The notes under the pieces are model-generated. The model saw nothing but the letters and a program-made list of their open reading frames with translations, did no database searches and was not told the DNA's origin. A stretch of DNA of 52,894 nt from CAYQDF01 sp964416175 (GTDB lineage Bacteria; Chloroflexota; Anaerolineae; Anaerolineales; UBA4823), in NCBI GenBank assembly GCA_964416175.1, contig CAYQDF010000010.1:1-52894 (forward strand). The letters run 5' to 3'. Within the stretch, counting starts at the first letter, position 1. Every line of letters begins with the position of its first letter. Below, one piece after another: positions 14,759 through 23,113 of the stretch. Made by a program: the position numbers and the translations under genes.

Positions 14759-15832
14759 ATGGCCGAACCGCATCTCCTCAACAACCGGTACCAGCTGCAA
14801 AAGATCCTTGGGAAAGGTGGGATGTCCGTCGTCTACCAGGCGCGTGACCTCATGCTCGAGCGCACCGTCGCGATTAAAGTGCTGCGCCAGGATTATTCTC
14901 AAGATCCCGCATTCCGGAGTCATTTTCGCCAGGAAGCTAAAGCTGCTGCCAACCTCTCTCATCCAAATATCGTCACTGTCCACGATTTCGGATTGGACGA
15001 AGGCCGCTTATTTATTGTAATGGAGTATGTCCCAGGAACCGATCTTAAGTCCCTGCTCACGAAACAGTCCCGGTTCAGTGTGGATGAGGCAATTGCGTTG
15101 ATGATTCAGGCCTGTGCCGGGGTTGGATACGCCCATCGGGCTGGCCTGGTGCATTGCGACATCAAACCTCAGAATATGTTGATCACCCCCGACCAGCGGT
15201 TGAAAGTGCTCGATTTTGGGATCGCCCGCGCCCTTGCTTCCATACGGCCTGACGAAAAAGTGGAGGTCGTATGGGGTTCTCCACAGTATTTTTCACCCGA
15301 ACAAGCGGCAGGAAAAGCTCCCTCTCCAGCGTCAGACGTTTATTCCCTGGGGGTTATATTGTATGAGATGTTGACTGGGGTGCTGCCCTTCACTGCTCCT
15401 TCCGTCATTGAACTCGCCCAAATGCACCGGGAAGTGCCTCCCGTCCCTCCGCGCCAGTTCAACCCAGCGATCCCGGATTTCCTGGAAGAAATCCTGCTTA
15501 AAGTTCTCGCTAAAGAACCTGCCGCCCGCTACCGCACGGCGGACCAGTTTGGCAGGGTCCTTACCACGCTGAAGGGAACACAAGAAGCTGAACGCGGCGT
15601 TGCCCCGCCGCATCCAGATGAGGTCGAATCTGCCATCCGTCCGGCTGCTCAAGTTGTTCCCAAGCCGGCTCCCATCGTCAGCCCGCTCTCGAAAACCGGT
15701 CAGGAATCAGGCAACCCCCTGGAGATCGATTGGATCACAGTCGCCCTTGCCCTGCTGGCTTTGATCGCAGTAGGTGGTCTGCTGCCGTTCTACCTGTGGG
15801 TGTATTTCGTCTTCAATCCCCCCATCCGTTGA
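14759..15832 (+). CDS. Membrane-anchored serine/threonine protein kinase
   Basis: A 357-residue PknB-like kinase. The kinase domain at 11-275 has GKGGMSVVY (18-26), Lys40 in VAIKVL, catalytic loop HCDIKPQN (132-139) with Asp134, DFG 152-154 and FSPEQAAG. HRD is HCD here, so the Arg that reads activation-loop phosphorylation is missing (non-RD kinase). A Pro/Ala-rich linker follows, and one membrane helix at about 322-348 ends only a few residues before the C-terminus. There is therefore no extracellular sensor domain. ATG 14759 is preferred to 14693, which precedes the promoter. Divergent from the lipid-kinase operon. Confidence 0.9.
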   Translation: MAEPHLLNNRYQLQKILGKGGMSVVYQARDLMLERTVAIKVLRQDYSQDPAFRSHFRQEAKAAANLSHPNIVTVHDFGLDEGRLFIVMEYVPGTDLKSLLTKQSRFSVDEAIALMIQACAGVGYAHRAGLVHCDIKPQNMLITPDQRLKVLDFGIARALASIRPDEKVEVVWGSPQYFSPEQAAGKAPSPASDVYSLGVILYEMLTGVLPFTAPSVIELAQMHREVPPVPPRQFNPAIPDFLEEILLKVLAKEPAARYRTADQFGRVLTTLKGTQEAERGVAPPHPDEVESAIRPAAQVVPKPAPIVSPLSKTGQESGNPLEIDWITVALALLALIAVGGLLPFYLWVYFVFNPPIR

Positions 15833-15905
15833 TCCGGGATCTGCCAGACTACTGGAGAACCCTTGCCATATCGATTTACCCCGGTTATCATACTTCGGAA
15901 AGGAC

Positions 15906-15933
15906 AAAAAAATCACGGGAAGCCCGCGATTTT
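15906..15933 (-). terminator. Rho-independent terminator downstream of rpmB
   Basis: On the minus strand an 11-base stem (15933-15923 with 15919-15909, one G-U pair) with a 3-base loop is followed by a run of seven T. It could also act on the plus strand after the kinase gene, since both arms end in A/T runs. Confidence 0.7.
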
Positions 15934-15960
15934 CGTGTACCGGATGGTGTTCGTAGAATT

Positions 15961-15981
15961 CGGAGGCATTAAAAACCTCCG
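15961..15981 (-). other. Hairpin between rpmB and its terminator
   Basis: CGGAGG (15961-15966) and CCTCCG (15976-15981) form a perfect 6-base stem, 17 bases beyond the rpmB stop. It may be an extra termination or mRNA-stability structure. Confidence 0.35.
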
Positions 15982-15997
15982 CCTCGCATCGCGACCC

Positions 15998-16180
15998 CTA
16001 TCTTGCCTTTACCATGGTGCGGATGCATTTGGCGCACAAAACCTTCCTGATCTTGCGCCCATCCTCGTACAGAGAAATCTTTTGGAGGTTCGGGCGAAAG
16101 GTACGCCGGGTGGCTTTCTTAGACCAGGGTCGATTCCTGCCGAAGGTCGTCTTCTTCCCGCAATGTTCACATGTAGCCAT
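15998..16180 (-). CDS. rpmB: 50S ribosomal protein L28
   Basis: A 60-residue L28. It has CEHCGKKTTFGRN at the N-terminus, the basic RRTFRPNLQKISLYEDGRK core and LCAKCIRTMVK at the end. This is the zinc-binding (C+) form with two CxxC pairs. Its divergent arrangement against the asp23-like / fakA genes is the same as rpmB-yloU-yloV in Bacillus, which supports the assignment. AAAGGA lies about 10 bases before the ATG. Confidence 0.95.
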   Translation of the reverse strand: MATCEHCGKKTTFGRNRPWSKKATRRTFRPNLQKISLYEDGRKIRKVLCAKCIRTMVKAR

Positions 16181-16306
16181 CTAAACCAGTCCTTTCATCG
16201 TTCAGATCAACCCGCTTCCCAGGGTACCGCCTCCGCAAAAGTACGGCTGCATCTCCCTAAGCCGTGACCGGTGTTTGGGGAAGTCCACCGAGAGGCAAGC
16301 CGGGCA

Positions 16307-16335
16307 ATCTTACCATGAAACGTATCTGATTTCAA
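16307..16335 (-). promoter_or_regulatory. rpmB promoter
   Basis: On the minus strand: TTGAAA (16335-16330), a 17-base spacer and TAAGAT (16312-16307). The -35 lies next to the inverted repeat at 16337-16355. The leader before rpmB would be about 120 bases. Confidence 0.6.
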
Positions 16336-16336
16336 G

Positions 16337-16355
16337 ATTGGTTGTTTTAACCAAT
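16337..16355. promoter_or_regulatory. Perfect inverted repeat, candidate operator
   Basis: ATTGGTT (16337-16343), five bases, AACCAAT (16349-16355). It abuts the rpmB -35 on one side and lies just before the GAGGAGG ribosome site (16361-16367) of the asp23-like gene on the other. Such a position suits a shared operator; an RNA hairpin in either leader is the alternative. Confidence 0.45.
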
Positions 16356-16370
16356 TGACAGAGGAGGTCT

Positions 16371-16727
16371 ATGTCTGAAGAGATCACCCCAATCGGGAGC
16401 ATCCATGTCTCCCCCCGTGCTGTCGCCACCATTGCCTACCACGCTGCGCGCCAATCTTATGGTGTCGTCGGTCTGGCCCCGAAGAACCTGATCAATGGCC
16501 TGACCAATGTCCTGGTCAAAGATCCAACGCAAGGTGTGGAAGTACACTATGACGGGCAGACCATCCTCATCGACGTATATATCGTGATCGAATACGGAAC
16601 GCGCATCAAGACCGTCGCTAACAGCGTTGCCAATACTGTTCGTTACCATGTCGAAAAAGCACTTGGGATGCCGGTCGCCCAGGTGAACGTTCACGTCAGT
16701 GGACTGCGCATCAGTGACCTGGACTGA
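16371..16727 (+). CDS. Asp23/Gls24 (YloU) family protein
   Basis: A 118-residue protein spanning the Asp23/DUF322 domain: GSIHVSPRAVATIAYHAARQ, then YGVVGLAPKN, VDVYIVIEYGTRIKTVANSVANTV and a final VNVHVSGLRIS. Family members are small alkaline-shock or envelope-associated proteins, and YloU is the partner found beside fatty-acid-kinase genes. An excellent GAGGAGG lies 4 bases before the ATG. The downstream fakA starts 7 bases after its stop. Confidence 0.88.
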   Translation: MSEEITPIGSIHVSPRAVATIAYHAARQSYGVVGLAPKNLINGLTNVLVKDPTQGVEVHYDGQTILIDVYIVIEYGTRIKTVANSVANTVRYHVEKALGMPVAQVNVHVSGLRISDLD

Positions 16728-16734
16728 CTCTGCC

Positions 16735-18420
16735 ATGCGATTAAAGGCTGGGGCATACCAGAATCGAAGAAGAGAAAAATTCCGGGAGGCCCCCCTCGAC
16801 GGCCAGGCACTGAAAAAGCTGGTGGAAGCCGGGTTGACCTGGCTGCGGACAAACCAGCAGACTGTCAATGCGCTGAATGTATTTCCCGTCCCGGATGGCG
16901 ACACGGGCATCAACATGGTGCTCACAATGCAGGCGGCACTCGATGAGATCGCTGAGTCGCCGGAGCGGAATTTCGGCAGGATGATCCACAAAGTTGCCCA
17001 TGGGGCTTTAATGGGCGCCCGTGGAAATTCGGGAGTCATCCTTTCCCAGTTGTGGCGCGGCTTCGCCCGGGCCTCCGACGAGCTGGAATATCTGGATCGA
17101 ACGACGATGGTGGCGGCTTTTGTTGAAGCTCGCGACACGGCCTACAAAGGCGTGGTGCGCCCCGTGGAAGGTACGATCCTGACCGTCTCGAAAGATCTCG
17201 CCCAGGCTGCCGCTGAAGCCTCCACGCAGATCGAAGATCCGGTCGAGGTCCTTGAATACCTCGTTCAGGCTGCTGATCGGTCCGTGCAGCGGACGCCTGA
17301 GCTCCTGGCTGAATTACGCAAGGCCGGCGTGGTGGACGCGGGCGGTAAAGGCCTCTTCTTCCTCCTTGAAGGCATGCTGCGCTACATCGACGGCCTGCCT
17401 CTCGATTCCCCCCTGGCCGCGGTCCAGCCTCTGTCAGCCATGACGCTGCAGGACACCCTGGAAACCATCGAACCCGGACAAGATTTCGAAGTCGTGGTGG
17501 ATTTTCGCCCGCATGCGCCTTTGGACCTCCCTAAGTTTTACTCTGACCTGGAATCCATGGGCACCTCGATCCAGGTCGGGGAGGGCGAAGGGATCTACCG
17601 CATGCACATTCACGTCCCGCTCGAAAGACGCTACGACCCGATCGAATACACGATGTCCATCGGGACAATCTCGAAGGTTTCCATGGAAAATCTGATCGCC
17701 CAGATGGAAGACCTCGAACGCCAGGCCAGAGGAGAGAAGAATCAATTTGCTCCGGTTGAACCAGGGCAGATTGCAGTTGTGGCTGTGACGCCAGGACCGG
17801 GAATCGCACGGGTTTTTGCCAGCCTGGGCGCCGCCGGTATCATCGAGGGTGGTCAGACCATGAACCCCAGCACGCAGGACATCCTCAAATCCTTCGAGGA
17901 CCTGCCCACCGATAAGGTAATCATCCTGCCCAATAACAAGAACATCTTCCTGGCAGCAGAATCGGCTGCAAAACTGACCGTTAAGAAAGTTGCCGTCATT
18001 CCCAGCCGCTCCATCCCGGAGGGATTGGCGGCGATGCTCCGGTTAATCCCGGACGGGGACTTCGAAGCAGTGGTTTCCGACATGCGCCTTGCCATCGATG
18101 AAGTGCTGACCGGGGAGATCACGACCGCTGTGCGCAACGCAGATGTGGATGGGGTAAAAGTGAAGGAAGGAGAATTCATCGCCCTGCTCAACCATCAGCT
18201 GGTGTGCGCGGCGCAATCCCTGGAAGAAGCCTGTCTCTGCCTGCTGAACAAGGCTGAAGCCAGCGATTATGAGCTGGTCACATTATTTTACGGGATCGAT
18301 GTCTCCAGACAAGAAGCCAACCGCGTCGCGGATGCCGTCCGGGCTGCTTTCCCCAACCTCGAAATTGAATTACACGATGGGGGTCAACCGCATTACCTGT
18401 TCATCCTGTCGATCGAGTAA
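16735..18420 (+). CDS. fakA: DAK2-domain fatty acid kinase (FakA/YloV)
   Basis: A 561-residue protein. The N-terminal DAK2 ATP-binding domain has NALNVFPVPDGDTGINM, HGALMGARGNSGVILSQ and VDAGGKGLFFLLEG. The middle and C-terminal DegV-like half contains the PNNKNIFLAAESAA segment. FakA phosphorylates fatty acids presented by a DegV-family FakB; a DegV gene follows 45 bases downstream, completing the pair. ATG 16735 leaves a short gap after the asp23-like stop, whereas the frame back to 16699 would overlap that gene. With fabF/fabH elsewhere in the window, this cell both makes fatty acids and can activate exogenous ones. Confidence 0.9.
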   Translation: MRLKAGAYQNRRREKFREAPLDGQALKKLVEAGLTWLRTNQQTVNALNVFPVPDGDTGINMVLTMQAALDEIAESPERNFGRMIHKVAHGALMGARGNSGVILSQLWRGFARASDELEYLDRTTMVAAFVEARDTAYKGVVRPVEGTILTVSKDLAQAAAEASTQIEDPVEVLEYLVQAADRSVQRTPELLAELRKAGVVDAGGKGLFFLLEGMLRYIDGLPLDSPLAAVQPLSAMTLQDTLETIEPGQDFEVVVDFRPHAPLDLPKFYSDLESMGTSIQVGEGEGIYRMHIHVPLERRYDPIEYTMSIGTISKVSMENLIAQMEDLERQARGEKNQFAPVEPGQIAVVAVTPGPGIARVFASLGAAGIIEGGQTMNPSTQDILKSFEDLPTDKVIILPNNKNIFLAAESAAKLTVKKVAVIPSRSIPEGLAAMLRLIPDGDFEAVVSDMRLAIDEVLTGEITTAVRNADVDGVKVKEGEFIALLNHQLVCAAQSLEEACLCLLNKAEASDYELVTLFYGIDVSRQEANRVADAVRAAFPNLEIELHDGGQPHYLFILSIE

Positions 18421-18465
18421 CCCAGACCTGATAAAGAAAAGAGTTATTATTCACCTCCTAACCGT

Positions 18466-19296
18466 ATGAAAATCGCACTCGTCACTGACAGTACTTGCGA
18501 TATCCCCGGCGATATCGCCCGGAGCCTTCAGATCCGCATCGTCCCGAATATCCTGGTCGTGGAAGGTCAGAGCATCGAGGACGATGAGCGCTTTTCTCGC
18601 CAGGATTTTTATTCTCGGCTGCCCGGCATGAAGGCTGCCCCCACCACCGCGACTGCCTCCTCTGGGAAATACAGCGTCCTCTACCAGGAGCTGCTGGATG
18701 CTGGATTCAGCCGGGTGCTTTCCATCCACTGTTCGCGCGCGCTGAGTGGCATATTCAACGCAGCGAGTCTGGCAGCGCAGCCTTTTGCTGGACGAGTCAT
18801 CGTGATCGACAGCCAGCAGGTATCTTTGGGGCTTGGTTTTCAAGTGATCGAAGCCGGCGAAGCGATTGCCGCCGGTTCGAAAGTGGACGCTGTCATCAGG
18901 CTCCTCGATAGAGTCCGCCGCCGGATCCATCTGGTTGCCATGCTGGATACGCTGGAATACCTCCGCCGCAGCGGGCGGGTGTCCTGGGCGCGAGCCAGCC
19001 TGGGTTCAATCTTGAACCTGAAACTGTTCGTCGAGGTCAAAGATGGTCTTGTACACCGTCTCGAGATGGCTCGCACCCGGAAGAAAGGGGTCACGCGCTT
19101 GCTCGAGATCATGCAAGGCCTCGGCCCGTTGAAACGCCTGGCGGTCCTCCACTCAAACGCCGAAAAGGACGCCTGGGAGCTGCTGGAGAGGTTGTCTCCC
19201 AGGCTGCCCACCGAACCCATGGTTGTCAACGTGACGACGATCATCGGCGCACATGTAGGACCAAACGGGCTGGGTTTTGTGGCCGTCAAAGCATGA
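18466..19296 (+). CDS. DegV-family fatty-acid-binding protein (FakB-like)
   Basis: A 276-residue DegV protein. It begins IALVTDSTCDIPGDIA, has APTTATASSGKYSVLYQELL, IHCSRALSGIFNAA with the lipid-contacting Ser, and ends IIGAHVGPNGLGFV, all DegV landmarks. In FakB these surround a buried fatty acid whose carboxylate is phosphorylated by FakA. The gene lies directly after fakA in the same direction, supporting a kinase/binding-protein unit. Chain specificity cannot be deduced. Confidence 0.9.
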   Translation: MKIALVTDSTCDIPGDIARSLQIRIVPNILVVEGQSIEDDERFSRQDFYSRLPGMKAAPTTATASSGKYSVLYQELLDAGFSRVLSIHCSRALSGIFNAASLAAQPFAGRVIVIDSQQVSLGLGFQVIEAGEAIAAGSKVDAVIRLLDRVRRRIHLVAMLDTLEYLRRSGRVSWARASLGSILNLKLFVEVKDGLVHRLEMARTRKKGVTRLLEIMQGLGPLKRLAVLHSNAEKDAWELLERLSPRLPTEPMVVNVTTIIGAHVGPNGLGFVAVKA

Positions 19297-19324
19297 GATC
19301 GGGCGGTTCAGGGTGAGATGTTAC

Positions 19325-19333
19325 TGGTAAAAT
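19325..19333 (+). promoter_or_regulatory. Leaderless recG promoter
   Basis: Extended -10 TGG-TAAAAT (TAAAAT at 19328-19333), then seven bases, then the ATG of recG at 19341. The predicted start coincides with the A of ATG. No ribosome-binding site is present between them. Confidence 0.5.
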
Positions 19334-19340
19334 ACCTCGG

Positions 19341-21917
19341 ATGAAGCCTTCTCTGACCAAGCTGCAGAAATTCTTTAAACTGGAAGCCGAGCGGGGATAT
19401 GACAACCGGGCTGTCCTGGGGGGCCTGGAACGAATGCTCACTCCCTGGGAAGCTGAGGCCCGTCTGGATGGTTTGCCTGAGGAAATTATCGCCGCCGTGA
19501 TTGCTCGCCTTCGCGACTATCATCGTTTGAGCCCTGCTTCGCGGCAGGAGGCGCTCCAAGGACTCTGGCGTCGCATCCAGCGCGGTGTGGAAGGCGTACC
19601 CCTCGAAGGATCCACTCCTGAGCTTCCACCAGTAGAAACGTCCGCTCCGCCCTCTCGGGTAGAGCCTGTTGAGGAAGAAGAGATCGTCGAGCTCGACCTG
19701 GTGGTTGAAATCGAGAGAGACGAAGTCCCGCGGCGGGAACATAGGTCGCCAGAAAAAAAGATCCCCGAAAAGACCCCTCCGGTACCTGCCCCACAGCCTG
19801 TGGTGAGCAACCTTGAAGCGCTGAATGCGCCAGTGACCGTTCTTCAGGGCGTGGGTCCTCGCCATGGACAGACACTGAAACGGCTTGGCCTGGAAACACT
19901 CGGCGATATGCTGTTCTACTTCCCGCGCCGCTACGACGATTATTCCCGGCTCAAACCTATCAACCGCCTGATTTATGGCGAGCAAGTGACCGTCATCGCC
20001 TCGGTGCAAAGCGTTAACACCCGCCCGGTGCGGAATGGCCGCATATCGATCACAGAAGCGGTGGTCAGCGACGGTACCGGGTATCTACGTTTGACCTGGT
20101 TCAACCAGCCCTGGATCACCAGGCGCGTGAGGCCTGGAGCTCAGGTAGTCCTGTCAGGCAAGATCGACCAGTACCTGGGTCGTTTCACAATGAACAACCC
20201 GGAGGTCGACCAGCTGGAAGTCCAGAATCTGCACACCAATCGAATCGTCCCGGTGTATCCACTGACCGCTAACATCACCCAGCGGTGGCTGCGCCAGCTG
20301 ATGCACCAAGTGGTCACTTACTGGGCGCCACGCCTGCAGGATCCACTGCCGCCCACGATCCGTCAGTCTGGCGGACTGGTCGATCTGGGTGATGCGCTCC
20401 TGCAAGTCCATTTTCCCGACTCGGAAGAGAAGCTTGCCGCTGCGCGCCACCGCCTCGCCTTTGATGAGATCTTCCTCCTCCAGCTCGGTATGCTGTCTCA
20501 AAAGCGCGCCTGGCAGGAGCGCACAGCGCGGGTGTTCGATACCCCTGACAGCTGGCTTGAGGCAGCGGTCGCTCGTTTACCTTTCGAGCTGACCTCCGCA
20601 CAGCTCCGCGCCCTCCAGGAAGTGCGGGAGGACCTTGCCAGTGGGCGCCCCGCAAACCGGCTGTTGCAGGGGGATGTCGGTTCCGGCAAGACAGTCATTG
20701 CCGCTCTGGCGATCGCCATGGTCCTCAGGCACGGCTCTCAGGCAGCCATGATGGCTCCCACCAGCATCCTGGCAGAACAGCACTATAACAGCCTGCGGAA
20801 AATCCTTTCCACGGAAAACGGCCTGCTCGAGGACTGGCAGATCCGTTTGATGATCGGAGCAACTCCTGAGTCTGAAAAACAGGCCATCCGGGATGGACTT
20901 GCTTCAGGAGAGGTCAAAGTCGTTATAGGCACCCACGCCCTGATCGAAGACCCGGTGAATTTCGCGGACCTTCAGCTGGCGGTCATCGACGAACAACACC
21001 GCTTCGGAGTGGAGCAGCGGGCTGCGCTGCGGGCCAAGGGCGAGAATCCGCACCTGCTGGTGATGACTGCCACGCCGATCCCTCGTTCACTGGCGCTGAC
21101 TGTCTACGGCGACCTCGATCTGACAGTCATGGACGAGTTGCCTCCTGGACGCCAGCCGGTCAGTACCCATGTCCTCCTCCCGCGCGAGCGAGAACGCGCC
21201 TATTCGCTGATCCGGAAGCAGATCGCCCAGGGGTACCAGGCTTTCATCATATACCCGCTCGTTGAAGAGGGAGGTAAATCCTCCGGCGAGGATACCCTCG
21301 GCGAGAGCAGAGCTGCTGTCGAAGAATGGGAGCGGCTGCAACGGGAGATATTCCCTGATCTCAAGCTTGGCCTGCTTCACGGGCGTTTGCGCCCGGATGA
21401 AAAAGAGCGCGTGATGGCTGGCTTCCGAGATGGTGAATATCAGGTTCTGGTTTCGACTTCCGTCGTTGAAGTCGGCGTTGACGTCCCGAATGCCACGGTG
21501 ATGTTAGTGGAGAGCGCCAACCGCTTCGGCCTCGCCCAGCTGCACCAGTTCCGCGGCCGGGTCGGCCGCAGTGATGCCAGCGCTTACTGCTTACTCATCC
21601 CCGATTCCGAGGATGCGAGCGAGAACGAACGCCTGTCAGCCATGGTCGAGACGAACGACGGTTTTATCCTGGCCGAGAAAGACCTCCAGCAGCGCGGTCC
21701 AGGCGATTTCCTGGGAACCCGTCAATCCGGCTTTGTCCAACAGTTGCGCCTGGCAAGCCTGACGGACGTGCAGCTGATTGAGAAAGCTCAACGCATTGCC
21801 AGGGAGCTCTTTGAGCGCGACCCGCACCTGGCGCTGCCCGAGCACCAACTGCTTGCAGATTCCTTGGCTGCCTTTTGGGGAGGAGGCGGGAGGGGGTCAC
21901 AGACGGACGTCAGTTGA
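19341..21917 (+). CDS. recG: ATP-dependent DNA helicase RecG
   Basis: An 858-residue superfamily 2 helicase, longer than the usual 690 or so. The first 160 residues are an extra N-terminal helical stretch plus an acidic, Pro-rich linker (about 95-155). The wedge/OB domain starts near VLQGVGPRHGQTLKRLGLETLGD. Motif I is GDVGSGKTV near residue 443 and motif II is DEQH near 549. MTATPIPRSLALTVYGDLDL and the C-terminal QFRGRVGRSDASAYCLL and FLGTRQSG segments are RecG-specific. RecG remodels stalled forks and branches junctions. The promoter appears leaderless. The rsmD gene often found between recG and coaD is absent. Confidence 0.95.
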   Translation: MKPSLTKLQKFFKLEAERGYDNRAVLGGLERMLTPWEAEARLDGLPEEIIAAVIARLRDYHRLSPASRQEALQGLWRRIQRGVEGVPLEGSTPELPPVETSAPPSRVEPVEEEEIVELDLVVEIERDEVPRREHRSPEKKIPEKTPPVPAPQPVVSNLEALNAPVTVLQGVGPRHGQTLKRLGLETLGDMLFYFPRRYDDYSRLKPINRLIYGEQVTVIASVQSVNTRPVRNGRISITEAVVSDGTGYLRLTWFNQPWITRRVRPGAQVVLSGKIDQYLGRFTMNNPEVDQLEVQNLHTNRIVPVYPLTANITQRWLRQLMHQVVTYWAPRLQDPLPPTIRQSGGLVDLGDALLQVHFPDSEEKLAAARHRLAFDEIFLLQLGMLSQKRAWQERTARVFDTPDSWLEAAVARLPFELTSAQLRALQEVREDLASGRPANRLLQGDVGSGKTVIAALAIAMVLRHGSQAAMMAPTSILAEQHYNSLRKILSTENGLLEDWQIRLMIGATPESEKQAIRDGLASGEVKVVIGTHALIEDPVNFADLQLAVIDEQHRFGVEQRAALRAKGENPHLLVMTATPIPRSLALTVYGDLDLTVMDELPPGRQPVSTHVLLPRERERAYSLIRKQIAQGYQAFIIYPLVEEGGKSSGEDTLGESRAAVEEWERLQREIFPDLKLGLLHGRLRPDEKERVMAGFRDGEYQVLVSTSVVEVGVDVPNATVMLVESANRFGLAQLHQFRGRVGRSDASAYCLLIPDSEDASENERLSAMVETNDGFILAEKDLQQRGPGDFLGTRQSGFVQQLRLASLTDVQLIEKAQRIARELFERDPHLALPEHQLLADSLAAFWGGGGRGSQTDVS

Positions 21918-21963
21918 CCGGCAATCTGGCCCAATTGTTGCAACCAACTTTGAGTGAGGCATT

Positions 21964-22488
21964 ATGGTCCGAGCGGTAGTACCTGGGACGTTTGATCCGA
22001 TTCACTATGGTCACATTGACATAATCCGGCGGGCAGCACACCTCTTCGATGAGGTGATTGTGGCCGTTTACGATCGTCCGCTGAAATCGCTGCTTTTCTC
22101 ACCGGAAATGCGCCTGGAACTCGTGCGCTACACTTTTCGAGACGACCCGAAGATCTCAGTGATGGGTTTCAGCGGGCTTACCGTGGAATTTTGCCGGAGT
22201 GTGAACGCCCAGGTGATCGTGCGCGGCCTGCGCGTCTTCTCTGATTTCGAATACGAGTTCCGGATGGCCCTGGCGAACCATCGCCTCGTACCACAGATTG
22301 AGACAGTCGCCTTGATCACGAACGAAGAGCACACTTTCCTCTCCAGTTCCACCGTGCGCGAGATCGCCTCCCTCGGCGGGGATGTGAGCAGCATGGTACC
22401 AGTCCATGTCGAGGCGGCTTTGAAGTCTCGCTTCAGTGAATTGGGAGAAGGTCAGCAGATCGTCCCAACAACCTCCATGAGAGACTGA
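21964..22488 (+). CDS. coaD: Phosphopantetheine adenylyltransferase
   Basis: A 174-residue nucleotidyltransferase of CoA biosynthesis (4'-phosphopantetheine + ATP to dephospho-CoA). The TxGH-type signature PGTFDPIHYGHIDIIRRA is near residues 7-24. VRGLRVFSDFEYEF contains the conserved Arg of the substrate site, and LSSSTVREIASLGG is the ISSTxVR motif. It is slightly longer than the usual 160 because of a C-terminal tail of about 15 residues. It lies 46 bases after recG in the same direction. Confidence 0.94.
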   Translation: MVRAVVPGTFDPIHYGHIDIIRRAAHLFDEVIVAVYDRPLKSLLFSPEMRLELVRYTFRDDPKISVMGFSGLTVEFCRSVNAQVIVRGLRVFSDFEYEFRMALANHRLVPQIETVALITNEEHTFLSSSTVREIASLGGDVSSMVPVHVEAALKSRFSELGEGQQIVPTTSMRD

Positions 22489-22532
22489 TGCAGACCGCCT
22501 TGAATCACCACCTGCCTCATCTTATATTGTCC

Positions 22533-22561
22533 TTGACTATCCGCAAGTTTGCATGTAACCT
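22533..22561 (+). promoter_or_regulatory. Possible promoter of the coiled-coil gene
   Basis: TTGACT (22533-22538), a 17-base spacer and a weak TAACCT (22556-22561). The gene's ATG at 22613 has GGAGG seven bases upstream. Confidence 0.4.
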
Positions 22562-22612
22562 TAATGCCTACCAGCTTCAGGAAATGAGCAGCCTCGCTCG
22601 CGGAGGGATCCG

Positions 22613-23077
22613 ATGGATATCTTGCACCTGATCGACCGCCTGGAAGAACTTTTCAACGAAAGCCGGGCGATACCCTTTACGCATAACGTCATCGTCGATG
22701 AAGAAAAGATGCTCGACCTCATCGATCAGATGCGGGTCGCCATTCCCGACGAAGTGAAGAAGGCGCAGCAGATATTAACCCAGCGTGATCGCATCCTTGC
22801 TCAGGCGCAGGAAGAAGCAAACCGCACCCTGGCACTCGCCCGGGAAAAAGTCGACCAGCTCACAGAGCGAGATTCGATCGCCCAGTCAGCACAGATCCGT
22901 GCCGAACAGATCGCTGCCCAGGCTACTTTGGAAGCAGAGCAGACCAGGCGCGACGCCGATAATTATGTTATCGAAACCCTTACTCGCCTGGAGATGGAGC
23001 TGGAACGTTACCTGAACCAGGTCCGGAATGGGATTATGACCCTGCGGGAAAGCCAGAAAGAGCCAGAACAGACCTGA
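22613..23077 (+). CDS. Coiled-coil protein, DivIVA/SepIVA-like
   Basis: A 154-residue, highly charged helical protein. The N-terminal MDILHLIDRLEELFNESR segment is followed by IVDEEKMLDLIDQMRVAIP and then a long coiled coil (about 50-145) rich in Glu, Gln, Ala and Arg. It has no membrane segment, although such sequences are often mislabelled as ATP synthase subunit b. The same kind of gene follows coaD in Actinobacteria, where the homologue is a DivIVA-like septal protein, so a role in cell division or envelope growth is plausible. That is inferred from synteny. Confidence 0.75.
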   Translation: MDILHLIDRLEELFNESRAIPFTHNVIVDEEKMLDLIDQMRVAIPDEVKKAQQILTQRDRILAQAQEEANRTLALAREKVDQLTERDSIAQSAQIRAEQIAAQATLEAEQTRRDADNYVIETLTRLEMELERYLNQVRNGIMTLRESQKEPEQT

Positions 23078-23085
23078 TCGCAGGC

Positions 23086-23109
23086 CCTCCCTGGTGGGAG
23101 GATTTTATT
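23086..23109 (+). terminator. Rho-independent terminator
   Basis: CCTCCC (23086-23091), a TGGT loop, GGGAGG (23096-23101), then ATTTTATT. It ends the recG-coaD-coiled-coil run and lies just before the convergent dehydrogenase stop. Confidence 0.75.
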
Positions 23110-23113
23110 GGAT

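Noticed and set aside
16331..16361. TTGACA at 16355-16360 as a promoter for the asp23-like gene.
   Set aside because: It overlaps the ribosome site and no -10 can fit before the ATG at 16371.
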